Shown: in pieces, positions 9,290 through 17,844 of the stretch
Position numbering within the stretch: the stretch's first letter is position 1
Layout: each line of letters opens with the position of its first letter
Source: Phycisphaerales bacterium
Lineage (GTDB): Bacteria > Planctomycetota > Phycisphaerae > UBA1845 > UTPLA1
NCBI GenBank assembly: GCA_020639075.1
Contig: JACKHI010000001.1
Span: forward strand, 2,418,001 to 2,482,000
Length of the DNA: 64,000 bases
Direction: 5' to 3'
Made by a program: the position numbers and the translations under genes
Notes under the pieces: model-generated
Told to the model about the DNA's origin: nothing
The model's database searches: none
Seen by the model: only the letters and a program-made list of their open reading frames with translations

Positions 9290-9727
9290 ATGTCCCGATT
9301 CGGATTCGACATCAACGAGGAAAAACGCCTCTACTACGAAGGCATCCGACTCTTCAACGAGATGGAGTACTTCGCGGCGCACGACGAATGGGAAGACGTC
9401 TGGCGCCAGGTGCAGGATCGCAGGCGCGAGCAGTTCTATCGCGGCGTCATCAAGGGCGCCGTCACGCTCGTACTCCTGCAAAGCGGTCGCGCCGTCGGCG
9501 TCCGTCAGGTCTTCGTCGACTGCGTCGAGCAGTTCGAAGGCCTGCCCGACGTGTTCATGGGTCTGGACATACCGCAGCACATCGAGAGATTGCGTCACGC
9601 GATCCAGCCGGCGATCGACGATCTGGAGACCCGCGATGTCGTAATCGATCCGTCGCGCTTATTCAAGATTGAGTTGCTTTACGATCCGTTTGAGGATCCG
9701 CGGAATGGGGAAGGGACGCGCGAGTAA
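9290..9727 (+). CDS. DUF309 family protein
   Basis: 145 residues from the ATG at 9290. The pattern YYEGIRLFNEMEYFAAHDEWEDVWR...REQFYRGVIKGAVTLVLLQSGR is the DUF309 helical-bundle signature. The frame is open further upstream but that part translates repeat family A, so the internal ATG was chosen. No clear Shine-Dalgarno is seen. DUF309 proteins are small cytoplasmic proteins of unknown function. The neighbours give no functional hint. Confidence 0.85.
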   Translation: MSRFGFDINEEKRLYYEGIRLFNEMEYFAAHDEWEDVWRQVQDRRREQFYRGVIKGAVTLVLLQSGRAVGVRQVFVDCVEQFEGLPDVFMGLDIPQHIERLRHAIQPAIDDLETRDVVIDPSRLFKIELLYDPFEDPRNGEGTRE

Positions 9728-9832
9728 CTTGACTAACTGGAGGCTTGACTATCCGATATGCACTAGCCGCAGAAATTAATTGAGCTCCCTGCGGGTTGAC
9801 AAAGGAACAGTAATGATCGGGAGGGCACTGCA

Positions 9833-10582
9833 TTGAGTTACAGTACGGACCCGGAGTTCGAATTCAACGAGGACCAAGAAGTCCGAATGCCCCTTCCATA
9901 CGAACTTGAGGGCGCCGATCCAGGCCATCTATGTGAAGTATATCTTCCGAAGAAATCAAAGTACCAAGGGCTCCTTTACAAGACCCTCGTAAAGGGCTTG
10001 GAATTCGATGCATTGAAACGCCACTTCGCCGTGGACAATGAAAGGGCCGACCAGATCCGGCATTTCGTAAGGAATCGTGGGTTTGAGATAAAACCTGAGT
10101 ATGTAAACAGCCTGAAAGGCGTCTTCATGGGGTATTCGCTCTACGAAGTCGATGGCGTGTTTGCGTCTTCGGGTTCACCTCAAGCCCTCTACGAAGAGCG
10201 AACGCAGGTAATTCGGTTCATTTTTGTCCCCGATTTTGAAGGAGCTGGAAAGGCGTGTGACTGTGAGAGTTTCATCGTGCGGGAACTTGCAAAGATCGTA
10301 TTCCGGATTCCTGCAATTCACATGGGGGAGATCGTCGACCGCGTCCGTGGCTCAACGGGTGTAGAGATTCCGCACGAAACAATTAGGAAGTCAATCGACT
10401 GGCTTATCCGCTGGGAGTGCTCAACGAGCCTGTTTCTTTACGGGTTTGTGGTCTATAGCATCAGTCGAGACCTTCGTGAGCTAAACCTTCAGGACCCAAG
10501 TGCGGGTGCCGAGGAGGAGATTTGGACTACGATTTCACCGTCTATGTCTGTAATACGATCGAGACTAAGTCGAATCACCTAA
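9833..10582 (+). CDS. Hypothetical protein in an AT-richer patch
   Basis: 249 residues, not recognised. The frame most likely starts at a TTG with GGGAGG eight bases upstream; the first in-frame ATG is at 9887. No signal peptide or transmembrane helix is seen. The N-terminal half is charged and contains a possible helix-turn-helix-like stretch (FDALKRHFAVDNERADQIR). The C-terminal half has a second helical segment (ETIRKSIDWLIRWECS) and a CDC motif near residue 142. Base composition and codon use (many A/T-ending codons) differ clearly from both neighbours, which suggests recent acquisition. It sits between repeat families A and C. I cannot assign a function. Confidence 0.6.
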   Translation: MSYSTDPEFEFNEDQEVRMPLPYELEGADPGHLCEVYLPKKSKYQGLLYKTLVKGLEFDALKRHFAVDNERADQIRHFVRNRGFEIKPEYVNSLKGVFMGYSLYEVDGVFASSGSPQALYEERTQVIRFIFVPDFEGAGKACDCESFIVRELAKIVFRIPAIHMGEIVDRVRGSTGVEIPHETIRKSIDWLIRWECSTSLFLYGFVVYSISRDLRELNLQDPSAGAEEEIWTTISPSMSVIRSRLSRIT

Positions 10583-10750
10583 GACTGAGTTAAGACAAAC
10601 AAGATCGGTCGGAATAAGTGATCTCCAAACCCAATGGGGACTTGAGATAGTTGCAATTTGCTCGCCGAATTGGCATGCGACAACAATACGCGCCCGGAAT
10701 AGTCAATTTGCAAAACATGACCATCGTGACTTCACGATCAGAAATCCGGA

Positions 10751-10811
10751 CTTCAAAATCTCAATTCTCGAATCTGAGATTCCAAATTTGAAATCTGAAA
10801 TCTGCAATCTT
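10751..10811. repeat. AT-rich dispersed repeat, family C
   Basis: The segment contains ATTTGAAATCTGAAATCTG and related ATCTGAGATT units, partly self-complementary. The same 19-mer occurs inside thiC at 63361-63510. It lies between the orphan gene and the 3' end of purF. Confidence 0.65.
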
Positions 10812-10836
10812 ACATTGGTGATAAGCGAACGAAGCT

Positions 10837-12255
10837 CTACCGCTCCAGCGCCAACTTATCCTGCGGCGTCGTCACCTGGATGGGATAATTCCCCGAGAAG
10901 CACGCAGTGCAGTAATTGTCCGCGTGCTGCTTTGCGCACGCCAGCATGCCTTCGTGCGATAAGTAGGCGAGCGAGTCGACTTCGAGGTAGTCGCGGATCT
11001 CCTCTATCGTGCGCGTCGGCGCGACGAGCTTAGACGGATCGGGGAAGTCGATGCCGAAGTAGCACGGATGCATGATCGGTGGGCTCGCGACGCGCAGGTG
11101 AATCTCCTTTGCCCCCGCCTTGCGCAGGGCCCCCATCTTGCCGCGCGTCGTCGTGCCGCGGACGACGGAATCCTCGACGACGACCAATCGCTTGCCCTGC
11201 ACGGCTTCGCGAATCACGTTCAGTTTCATTCGCACGGCCAGATCGCGCTCGCGCTGCGTCGGCATGATGAAGCTCCGCCCCGCGTAGTGGCTGGTCGTAA
11301 AACCGCGGCCCCGCGGAAGGCCCGATTCCTCGCTGTACCCGATCGCGGCGCATCGCGCGCAATTGGGAACGGGGATCACGAAGTCCGCATTGGCCGGCGC
11401 TTCCCGCGCGAGCTGGCGACCGCTGGCGACGCGGAACGCGTGGGCGTTCTGACCGAAGACGTTGCTCGACGGATCGGCGAAATAGACATGTTCGAAAATG
11501 CAGTGCGCGGGCTTCACTTCCGACGCGTCGACGAACATCCGCGTCGACATGCCTGTTTCCGACAGCGTCACGATTTCGCCCGGCGCGACGTCGCGTACGT
11601 ACTCCGCGTCGACCATATCCAGCGCACACGTCTCGCTGGCGATTACGAACTTTCCGTCCGCCAACTTGCCTATGCACAAAGGTCGCAGCCCATGTCGATC
11701 GCGCACCGCTTCGATGCGATCGGGAAAAATGAAAAGTAGCGAGAACGCCCCGCTCAGCTCGCGCATGACGGCCCCGAGCGGATCGCTCGTATTCGCGTGC
11801 TCCGGGCTGGCGAGCAGATGAAGGATGACTTCAGTATCGCTCGACGTCTGGAAGATGGCGCCGCGCGCCTCCAGCGCGTTGCGATGCTCCGCCGCATTGA
11901 CGAGGTTGCCGTTGTGAGCGACGGCCATCTGGCCGTGGGCGCTCGTGACCATCAGCGGCTGTGAATTGATTTCATTGCACGAGCCCGTCGTGCTGTAGCG
12001 GACGTGGCCGATGGCGGCGTGGCCTTTCAAGGAGTTGAGTACGTCGCCGTCGAAGACCTGCGTCGTCAAACCGAGCTTGGCGTGGCGCCGAAGGATGCGA
12101 GAATCGCTGGTGCAGATGCCCGCCGCTTCCTGACCGCGATGTTGTTGGGCATAAATGCCTAGGAATGCGAGCTCCGACGCGTCGGAGCGACCGAACACGC
12201 CGAACAATCCGCAATATTCTCGAATCCGTGAATCGCTGATCTGCGGGCGGGCCAA
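10837..12255 (-). CDS. purF: Amidophosphoribosyltransferase
   Basis: 472 residues, normal length. It catalyses the first committed step of purine synthesis (PRPP + glutamine to 5-phosphoribosylamine). The N-terminal nucleophile cysteine is C15 (REYCGLFG), so a 14-residue propeptide must be removed, as in the Bacillus-type enzyme. The PRPP-binding motif is LVVVEDSVVRGTTTR near 357-371. C252, C398, C449 and C452 (CTACF) fit the four ligands of the structural 4Fe-4S cluster of that class. The start is TTG with GGGAG seven bases upstream; no in-frame ATG would leave a propeptide. The usual VPDSG...AA segment reads VPNCARCAA (296-304), which is unusual. No other pur gene is adjacent. Confidence 0.96.
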   Translation of the reverse strand: MARPQISDSRIREYCGLFGVFGRSDASELAFLGIYAQQHRGQEAAGICTSDSRILRRHAKLGLTTQVFDGDVLNSLKGHAAIGHVRYSTTGSCNEINSQPLMVTSAHGQMAVAHNGNLVNAAEHRNALEARGAIFQTSSDTEVILHLLASPEHANTSDPLGAVMRELSGAFSLLFIFPDRIEAVRDRHGLRPLCIGKLADGKFVIASETCALDMVDAEYVRDVAPGEIVTLSETGMSTRMFVDASEVKPAHCIFEHVYFADPSSNVFGQNAHAFRVASGRQLAREAPANADFVIPVPNCARCAAIGYSEESGLPRGRGFTTSHYAGRSFIMPTQRERDLAVRMKLNVIREAVQGKRLVVVEDSVVRGTTTRGKMGALRKAGAKEIHLRVASPPIMHPCYFGIDFPDPSKLVAPTRTIEEIRDYLEVDSLAYLSHEGMLACAKQHADNYCTACFSGNYPIQVTTPQDKLALER

Positions 12256-12395
12256 TGGCAGGCTCCCGGGTCGGGCGTGTGTGTCGGCTCAACCAAAAGG
12301 AACAAGATAGGCGTGAACGGCCGCTTCTTCAAGTGCGGTCCGTCGACGGCGAGCCTGAGCTTGCTGTCAGCGTCGGCCAGCGCTCGCGGCAGCGC

Positions 12396-14075
12396 TCAAT
12401 CTTCGTCTTCGAGGGCGTATTCTTCCGGATGGCGGCGCTCGGCGGCCTCGCGCTTCACGCGATCCTCCTGAGCGTCCGAACGCGTCTTGATCGTCTTGCG
12501 CAGGACGAGGTTCGCGCCGACGCAGATGATCATTCCCAGCACACCGGCCTGGTAGATCAGCAGCGCGACGATGCCGGCCATGACGGCGGCGATCACGGCC
12601 GCCATGAACCAACTGAAAACGACCCAGATGAATCTCGCCATTTTCAGGGCGGCATCGCCTCGGGCGAAGATTCGATCCGCGGCGCCCGTCGAAAGGACCG
12701 CCGCAAATGCGACGTACGTCGTCGAGACAGGGAGCTTCAGGGCCGAGGCCGTCGCAATGACGGACGCCGACACGCTCATGATGATCGAGCCGCGCAGTGG
12801 ATCGTAGTGGACGGTCTTACCTTGCTCGTTCACTGTCACGCTCGGCGCTGTCGAGGGCTTCGGCGCCGGTCGCAGCTTCAGGATGATCTTCGCCAGGAAG
12901 ATGCACCATCTCGGGGCCCAGAGGCGGACCGTAGCGCCGGCGCTGCCGGTATTCACTTCGGCGCGCGTGACGCGCTGGGCATGCTTCGTGGACATGCCGA
13001 AAACAAGCAGCAGTCCGCAGCCGAACAGGGCCCATTGTGGCAGCGCGGGCTTGACGGCGGTCGCGATGGATTCGCCGGCGCTGTACGACTGACTCAGCGT
13101 GATCGCGGCCAATCCCGGCGCGGCGGCATTGGCAAGATCGTTCTGCCCGAAGGCAAATGCCATGGCGAGCATGCCGATGACCGTCAGTACGGGGAAAAGC
13201 AGCTTCGCCGCCTTCTCTTTGTAAACGCCGACGATGACGCGACACGATGCGCCAAAGAGAAGCCACGTCACAAGAACGAATGTTGTCTCGCCCAGGGAGA
13301 TCTCTTTCAGGCCCCAGAGCTGCCGCTTGATGATCCAGGCCTGGCCAAGCCACTTCTTGAAGTCGCCGATGACTTTCACTTCCTTCATGCCTTTGACGAC
13401 CATGAAATAAGCGAGAATCGCCAGGAGTCCGCCGGCGACCCAGACGCCGGCCTGCTTGGATTTCCGCAGATCGGCGCTGTCGGGACCGATGAGCGCGCGC
13501 GCAATGCGCATCAGAACAAATCCGAGGATGGCCGACAGGATGATCGACCAGACGATGCCCTGAATGACATCCCCGGCCCGGTCCCAATTGACTGGATCGA
13601 TTCCTTCGACGTAGCCCCATCCCATGAAGAAGGAAGCGCCGAGCAACTCAAACACGAGCGTCATCGTCGTGCTGACGGGCATGCCGAATGCGGAGTATCC
13701 GTAGAGCAGAATGGTGTCGACGATGTATACCGAGACGAATATCGTCAGCACCTGTCTGTAGAAATGGAACTCGGCGGGGTTGAAGATGCCCTTCCGCGCC
13801 GTGTCCATCACGCCGGAGGACATCGTCGCACCGAGCACAACGCCGATGCCGGCCACGAGAACGGCCCGCTCTCGCGTCAGGATGCGGGCGCCGAAGACGG
13901 CGTTGACGATGTTGGCCGCGTCGTTGCGTCCAACCTCGATCGTATCCCACAACAGCATGCCGACCGCCAGGATCAGAACGCCCCACAGGAACGAATCACT
14001 GATCACTTCAGTCTGCTGCGCCAATAGCACGGGGCCGCTAATAATCGTTCTCGCCGTTAACGCCTGTAATATCAT
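12396..14075 (-). CDS. Inorganic phosphate transporter, Pit family
   Basis: 559 residues. An inner-membrane protein with about 10-12 hydrophobic helices and the two duplicated PiT signatures: VGRNDAANIVNAVFGA near 48 and FAFGQNDLANAAAPG near 300. PVSTTM and PVSTTYVAF pair in the two halves. A hydrophilic loop of ~60 residues separates the second repeat, and the C-terminus is acidic. Pit proteins are low-affinity phosphate (metal phosphate) symporters. It follows the DUF47 gene on the same strand after 106 bp, a classic pairing. It is distinctly longer than E. coli PitA because of internal loops. Confidence 0.93.
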   Translation of the reverse strand: MILQALTARTIISGPVLLAQQTEVISDSFLWGVLILAVGMLLWDTIEVGRNDAANIVNAVFGARILTRERAVLVAGIGVVLGATMSSGVMDTARKGIFNPAEFHFYRQVLTIFVSVYIVDTILLYGYSAFGMPVSTTMTLVFELLGASFFMGWGYVEGIDPVNWDRAGDVIQGIVWSIILSAILGFVLMRIARALIGPDSADLRKSKQAGVWVAGGLLAILAYFMVVKGMKEVKVIGDFKKWLGQAWIIKRQLWGLKEISLGETTFVLVTWLLFGASCRVIVGVYKEKAAKLLFPVLTVIGMLAMAFAFGQNDLANAAAPGLAAITLSQSYSAGESIATAVKPALPQWALFGCGLLLVFGMSTKHAQRVTRAEVNTGSAGATVRLWAPRWCIFLAKIILKLRPAPKPSTAPSVTVNEQGKTVHYDPLRGSIIMSVSASVIATASALKLPVSTTYVAFAAVLSTGAADRIFARGDAALKMARFIWVVFSWFMAAVIAAVMAGIVALLIYQAGVLGMIICVGANLVLRKTIKTRSDAQEDRVKREAAERRHPEEYALEDED

Positions 14076-14181
14076 CGCCGCGCCAACTCGGGCCCGCGAC
14101 GGTCATTCTTCGCCATCGCAACGACGCATCGTCGCGACTCGAACATCTTCCACTGCCGATTCGACGAGTCATCGACGCGTC

Positions 14182-14853
14182 CTACTGAGACAACATGCGT
14201 CGCAACCGGTCCGCCATCTTCTCGATGTGATTGGCGACTTCACCCATTTCCAGGAGAATTCGCCACCACAGCATCAGGTCCGACGGCTTCATCGAATCTT
14301 CCAGCTTGAACAATGCCTTGCTGACTTCGTATTGCTTCTTGTCCGCCTCCCACTCGGCACGCTCCACCGCCCGAATCAGATCGAACATGTCGCCGGCCTG
14401 CGACGCGTGAAAGCCCTTTTGAACGAGATCCCGAATCCGCTGATTCATCTCGCGCGCCTTGGTGTCGGCGTCCATCACGCTATCGAGGTATGCGGCCAGC
14501 CCGCTCTCCAACGCCGCCGGCAGCTTCAGCCGCTTGAGCGTCAGCAGATAGGCGATATTTTCGATGGCGTCCGCAACGTCGTCCTGCAGCTTCAGGTACC
14601 CGAGCAAATCGCCGCGATATACTGGCAGAAAGAAACTCCGCGGAATCTCCTGGCGGATCTCGTCCTTGATCAGGTCGGCTTCGTGCTCAGTCTTGAATAC
14701 CTTTTGGGCGAGTTTCTCAAGCCCTTCGTAGTCTTCGTCACGAACCGCTTTGAACATCGGTCGGACCAGGTCGACGCACTCGCGGACCTTGTCGTAGTGA
14801 TGCAGCAGCGGCTCAAAGGGCGATTTTTCAAACAAGGTGGATATCCGTACCAT
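14182..14853 (-). CDS. DUF47 family (PhoU-like) Pit accessory protein
   Basis: 223 residues, cytoplasmic, almost all alpha-helical. Matches the DUF47/YkaA family: repeated acidic helices with E/DxxxD patterns (EHEADLIKDEI, LQDDVADAIENIAYLL, ERAEWEADKKQ, GEVANHIEKMADRLRRML), which bind metal clusters in PhoU-like folds. DUF47 proteins are typically encoded before pit genes and are thought to modulate phosphate uptake. The start is ATG with GGGAGA nine bases upstream. A possible PhoP box lies about 120 bp upstream. Confidence 0.92.
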   Translation of the reverse strand: MVRISTLFEKSPFEPLLHHYDKVRECVDLVRPMFKAVRDEDYEGLEKLAQKVFKTEHEADLIKDEIRQEIPRSFFLPVYRGDLLGYLKLQDDVADAIENIAYLLTLKRLKLPAALESGLAAYLDSVMDADTKAREMNQRIRDLVQKGFHASQAGDMFDLIRAVERAEWEADKKQYEVSKALFKLEDSMKPSDLMLWWRILLEMGEVANHIEKMADRLRRMLSQ

Positions 14854-14974
14854 GGACTGTCTCCCTCGCCCCCCGATTCATCGAGTCCGACAGTCGTTCG
14901 CGCCGCGAGGGATCCGCCCTACTGACAACGTGCGCGAAGCGTAACCGCGGCGACCGGCCGGGCAAGCGACGTAG

Positions 14975-14991
14975 TGTGAATATTATGTTAA
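14975..14991 (-). promoter_or_regulatory. Candidate PhoP box upstream of DUF47-pit
   Basis: On the minus strand TTAACA-TAATA-TTCACA forms two direct six-base repeats spaced by five bases. This resembles the TTAACA-type repeats bound by PhoP in Gram-positive bacteria and, more loosely, the enteric pho box. The placement before a phosphate-transport operon supports it, but only two repeats are seen. Confidence 0.35.
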
Positions 14992-15142
14992 GCCCGATTA
15001 GCCTTTGTTCCAACAGGAGTTAAATCGGACCTTCCAGGGCCCTGGTCTCGCCGCATCTCATGCCGGGCAACGCAGCTCCGGCGGCGACTCGACGACGCCT
15101 ACCCCTTCGGGGATCAGGCTGCGAACCGGCGCTTTCGCGTCG

Positions 15143-16114
15143 TCATGTGGGGTCCTTTCCGCGGCGCACTCCGCGTTCCATTCGCACGCGATGTCGTTTG
15201 GTGACCGAGTCCAACTCGAGAAAACGAAAGTTGATCAACTGGACGATCAATCCGATGCTGGCGGCGATCAGACTCATCGCCATCAGCGTCGCCGACGTAA
15301 TCATCAATGCGAGGCGCACGCCGGAACCGACCGGCCACTCCCGCATCCAGATTGTCAATCCTCCGACGACGCTGAGGACGAGAAAGAAAATCCCCATTCC
15401 GCCGAAGAAGGTCAGCGGCTTGTACGATCGAAAGAGACTGAGAATCCGAAATAGAACGCGAAAGCCGTCGCGAAACGTGCTCAGCTTCGACTCACTGCCC
15501 TCAGGTCTTTCGCGGTATTCAACAGGGATCTCCCGAATCACCCATCGCCGATACAGACACTGAATCGACATCTCCGTCTCAATGTCGAATCCGTACGCCA
15601 TAATCGGCAGGTTCAACGCAACTTCCCTGCTGAACGCCCGATAGCCGCTCATGATATCCCGCAGGTTGGCACCGAAGATCAGGTTGATCAGTTTCCGCAC
15701 GAGCCAGTTGCCGAAGACGTGAAACCGGCGATAGGCCGCGGCCTCGTCGACGGCCTCCCGGCAACCCACGACCATATCCGCCTCGCCTGCAACAACCGGC
15801 GCGATCATCTCCGCAGCGCGATCGGCCGGGTAGGTATCGTCGCCGTCCGCCATCAGGTACGTGTCGGCCTCGATCTTTTCGAACATCGCGGCAACGACGA
15901 AGCCCTTGCCCTGGCGCTTCTCGGTATGGACGATCGCTCCGGCCCGACGGGCGATGTCGCCCGTTCCGTCGTCACTGTTATTATCGAAGACGTAGATTGT
16001 CGCTTCCGGCAGCGCGGCGCGAAAATCCCGGACGACTTTCTCGATCGTCGCCGCCTCGTTGTAGCACGGGATCAGGACGGCGACGCCCGGCGATGCATCT
16101 GTGACTTGCGACAT
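15143..16114 (-). CDS. Family 2 glycosyltransferase with C-terminal membrane helices
   Basis: 323 residues from the ATG with GGAG five bases upstream; another ATG lies at 16135. The GT-A domain is clear: VAVLIPCYNEAATIEKVV, FDNNSDDGT, the DxD-like ADGDDTYP, and RDIMSGYRAFSRE. Two hydrophobic helices (FFGGMGIFFLVLSVVGGL and a second near LMAMSLIAASIGLIVQL) follow. This is the dolichyl-phosphate mannose synthase/polyprenyl-phosphate glycosyltransferase branch, which moves a sugar from a nucleotide donor to a lipid carrier at the cytoplasmic membrane. The donor sugar cannot be told. It is divergent from the PPIase lipoprotein gene. Confidence 0.9.
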   Translation of the reverse strand: MSQVTDASPGVAVLIPCYNEAATIEKVVRDFRAALPEATIYVFDNNSDDGTGDIARRAGAIVHTEKRQGKGFVVAAMFEKIEADTYLMADGDDTYPADRAAEMIAPVVAGEADMVVGCREAVDEAAAYRRFHVFGNWLVRKLINLIFGANLRDIMSGYRAFSREVALNLPIMAYGFDIETEMSIQCLYRRWVIREIPVEYRERPEGSESKLSTFRDGFRVLFRILSLFRSYKPLTFFGGMGIFFLVLSVVGGLTIWMREWPVGSGVRLALMITSATLMAMSLIAASIGLIVQLINFRFLELDSVTKRHRVRMERGVRRGKDPT

Positions 16115-16277
16115 CTGGCTCCGATCCCGAATCATCCCGCTTACGTTCGCAATACGACACGACGACGCCGCGCTGCGAAACCCACGCGGCCGCCGCGTCC
16201 ATGTTTCCTAGCATCCAAGCCACGCGGGCTCATGTCAATCGCTATCACGCGCCCCGAAAAACTCGCCACATTCCCGA

Positions 16278-16305
16278 TTGCTCCCGCAATAACGGCATTT
16301 ACAAT
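16278..16305 (+). promoter_or_regulatory. Promoter giving a probably leaderless mRNA
   Basis: TTGCTC (16278-16283) and TACAAT (16300-16305) are spaced by 16 bases. The ATG of the PPIase gene is at 16315, nine bases after the -10, so transcription would start within about 0-3 bases of the start codon. No Shine-Dalgarno is present. Confidence 0.5.
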
Positions 16306-16314
16306 CGATTGATC

Positions 16315-17556
16315 ATGAATCGAAACACCATCGCGACGTTGATCGCCGTTGCCGCGTGCCTTTCGGGTTGCGGCGAGAGCAATTGGAATCTCTTTGGCGT
16401 CTCCGGCGGCGATGCCTCGAGGAACGCCGCCGTCGACGACGCACTTGCAGACTACAACGCCCGAATGCGCGCCGAATCGCAGACTCACAAGACGTTCACG
16501 GTCAGCGACGGTTCTTCGACGCAAACAGATGCAGTCGCTTCCGACGCACCGATTCCTGAGTCCGACACGCTCGAAGTCCTCGATCAGTACATTACGACAG
16601 CCGATGTGCTCGACCCGATCCGGCCGAAGCTCGACGAGATGGCCGCATCGATGCCGCCCCGCACATACTATCAATCCGCTGCCGAGCTCGTTCGTGCCAG
16701 CCTCGTCGAACTCGTGGCCACACATCTGATCTATCAGCGTGCCAGCCGCGAACTGCCCGACAATTTCGAGCCGCGCATCGCCAAGGCCGTCGACCAGATG
16801 GAGCGTGAGCGCATCAGCAAGGAGTTCGACGGCCGTGAAACGAAATACGAAAACCATCTCGCCGCACAGGGCGAGAGCCGCGAGAAGATCCGTGAGAAAC
16901 TCCGGCGTATCGTGATCGGCGAAAGCTATCTTCGTGAACAACTCGTGCCGCTCATTGCCGAACCCCGCCGAGATGAAATCGAGGGTTACTATCGCGAACA
17001 TGTCTCCGACTTCACGACGGAACAACGCCGCGAGCTGCTCATGATTGATGTGCCGGCGGCGACGTTTCTCGATCGCAACAGCCCCATGCCGCGGGAGCAA
17101 CAAGTCGAGCTCGCCATGCAGCGCGCACGAAACACAATCGCCGACGCAAAGCGCGAACTCGACAGCGGCGTCCCCTTCGACGCCGTCGCCCGCAAGTATT
17201 CGAAGTTCAAGCAGAACGACGGCGGCAACTGGGGCTTCATCCGTGAACCGCTCGCGTCGCGCTGGGAAATACCGTCGAAGCGCTTCTTCGAACTGGGCCC
17301 GGGGCAGGTCAGCGAAATCATCGAAACGGAAGACTCGTTCTTCATCGTCAAATGCGGCAAAGTCGAGGGCGGTGTGACGACGCCCTTTGCCGAAGCACAG
17401 CCGATCATCGTTCGCAATATCAAGAACCAACACTTTCAGAAACTCAAGTCGGAGTTTCTCCAGAAGGAACTGCGAAAAGCCAACATCGGCGCGATCGAAC
17501 CCTTCTTCCGGCGCGTCCTCCGCGAGGCCCCGCAGCCCCGCTACGCTGGTCGATAG
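16315..17556 (+). CDS. PpiC/SurA-like peptidylprolyl isomerase lipoprotein
   Basis: 413 residues. The N-terminus is a lipoprotein signal (VAACLSGCGES, lipid-modified C19), so the protein is exported and membrane-anchored. A helical SurA-N-like chaperone region (~90-230) is followed by a parvulin-type PPIase domain (~235-370): QRRELLMIDV, the long helix RARNTIADAKRELDSGVPFDAVARKYSK, GGNWGFI, and FELGPGQVSEIIETEDSFFIVKCGK. It likely helps fold secreted or outer-membrane proteins. The internal ATG was chosen because it directly precedes the signal peptide; upstream residues look non-coding. It probably has a leaderless transcript. Confidence 0.88.
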   Translation: MNRNTIATLIAVAACLSGCGESNWNLFGVSGGDASRNAAVDDALADYNARMRAESQTHKTFTVSDGSSTQTDAVASDAPIPESDTLEVLDQYITTADVLDPIRPKLDEMAASMPPRTYYQSAAELVRASLVELVATHLIYQRASRELPDNFEPRIAKAVDQMERERISKEFDGRETKYENHLAAQGESREKIREKLRRIVIGESYLREQLVPLIAEPRRDEIEGYYREHVSDFTTEQRRELLMIDVPAATFLDRNSPMPREQQVELAMQRARNTIADAKRELDSGVPFDAVARKYSKFKQNDGGNWGFIREPLASRWEIPSKRFFELGPGQVSEIIETEDSFFIVKCGKVEGGVTTPFAEAQPIIVRNIKNQHFQKLKSEFLQKELRKANIGAIEPFFRRVLREAPQPRYAGR

Positions 17557-17637
17557 CCGATTGCCTCCGCTCCCCACGTCGTGCCGACTTGCCAGGTACA
17601 ATCCCCGCCCATCATCCACCACGCAGGCGCCGTGCGT

Positions 17638-17723
17638 CGGGTGCCGCTGCTCTGTGAGCAGTGCAGATGACGAGTGTAGCTGGGTGCCGCTGCTTTGAGA
17701 GCAGTGCAGATGACCAGCGTAGC
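17638..17723 (+). repeat. Two tandem copies of palindromic repeat family A
   Basis: Copy one starts at 17638 (GGGTGCCGCTGCTCTGTGAG then CAGTGCAGATGACGAGTGTAG). Copy two starts at 17682 (GGGTGCCGCTGCTTTGAGAG then CAGTGCAGATGACCAGCGTA). The copies share about 36 of 42 bases, including a conserved 3' part (GCAGATGACNAGNGTAGC) not present at 9164. They lie in the 288-bp gap before the aldehyde dehydrogenase gene, which otherwise shows only TACAAT boxes at 17597 and 17808. Confidence 0.75.
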
Positions 17724-17844
17724 CGAGCCCCGCAGGCCCCTCCCGATCTGATTCTGATGCGCCAACCGCGCCCGATCATCAACATCGCAGCCCTCGCGAA
17801 ACGCGACTACAATGCTCGAAACGCGGTACACGAGGACGAACCCC

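Noticed and set aside
12255..14027. 590-codon open frame opposite the Pit transporter
   Set aside because: Arg/His/Asp-rich composition typical of an antisense frame in GC-rich DNA; the minus-strand PiT signatures are unambiguous.
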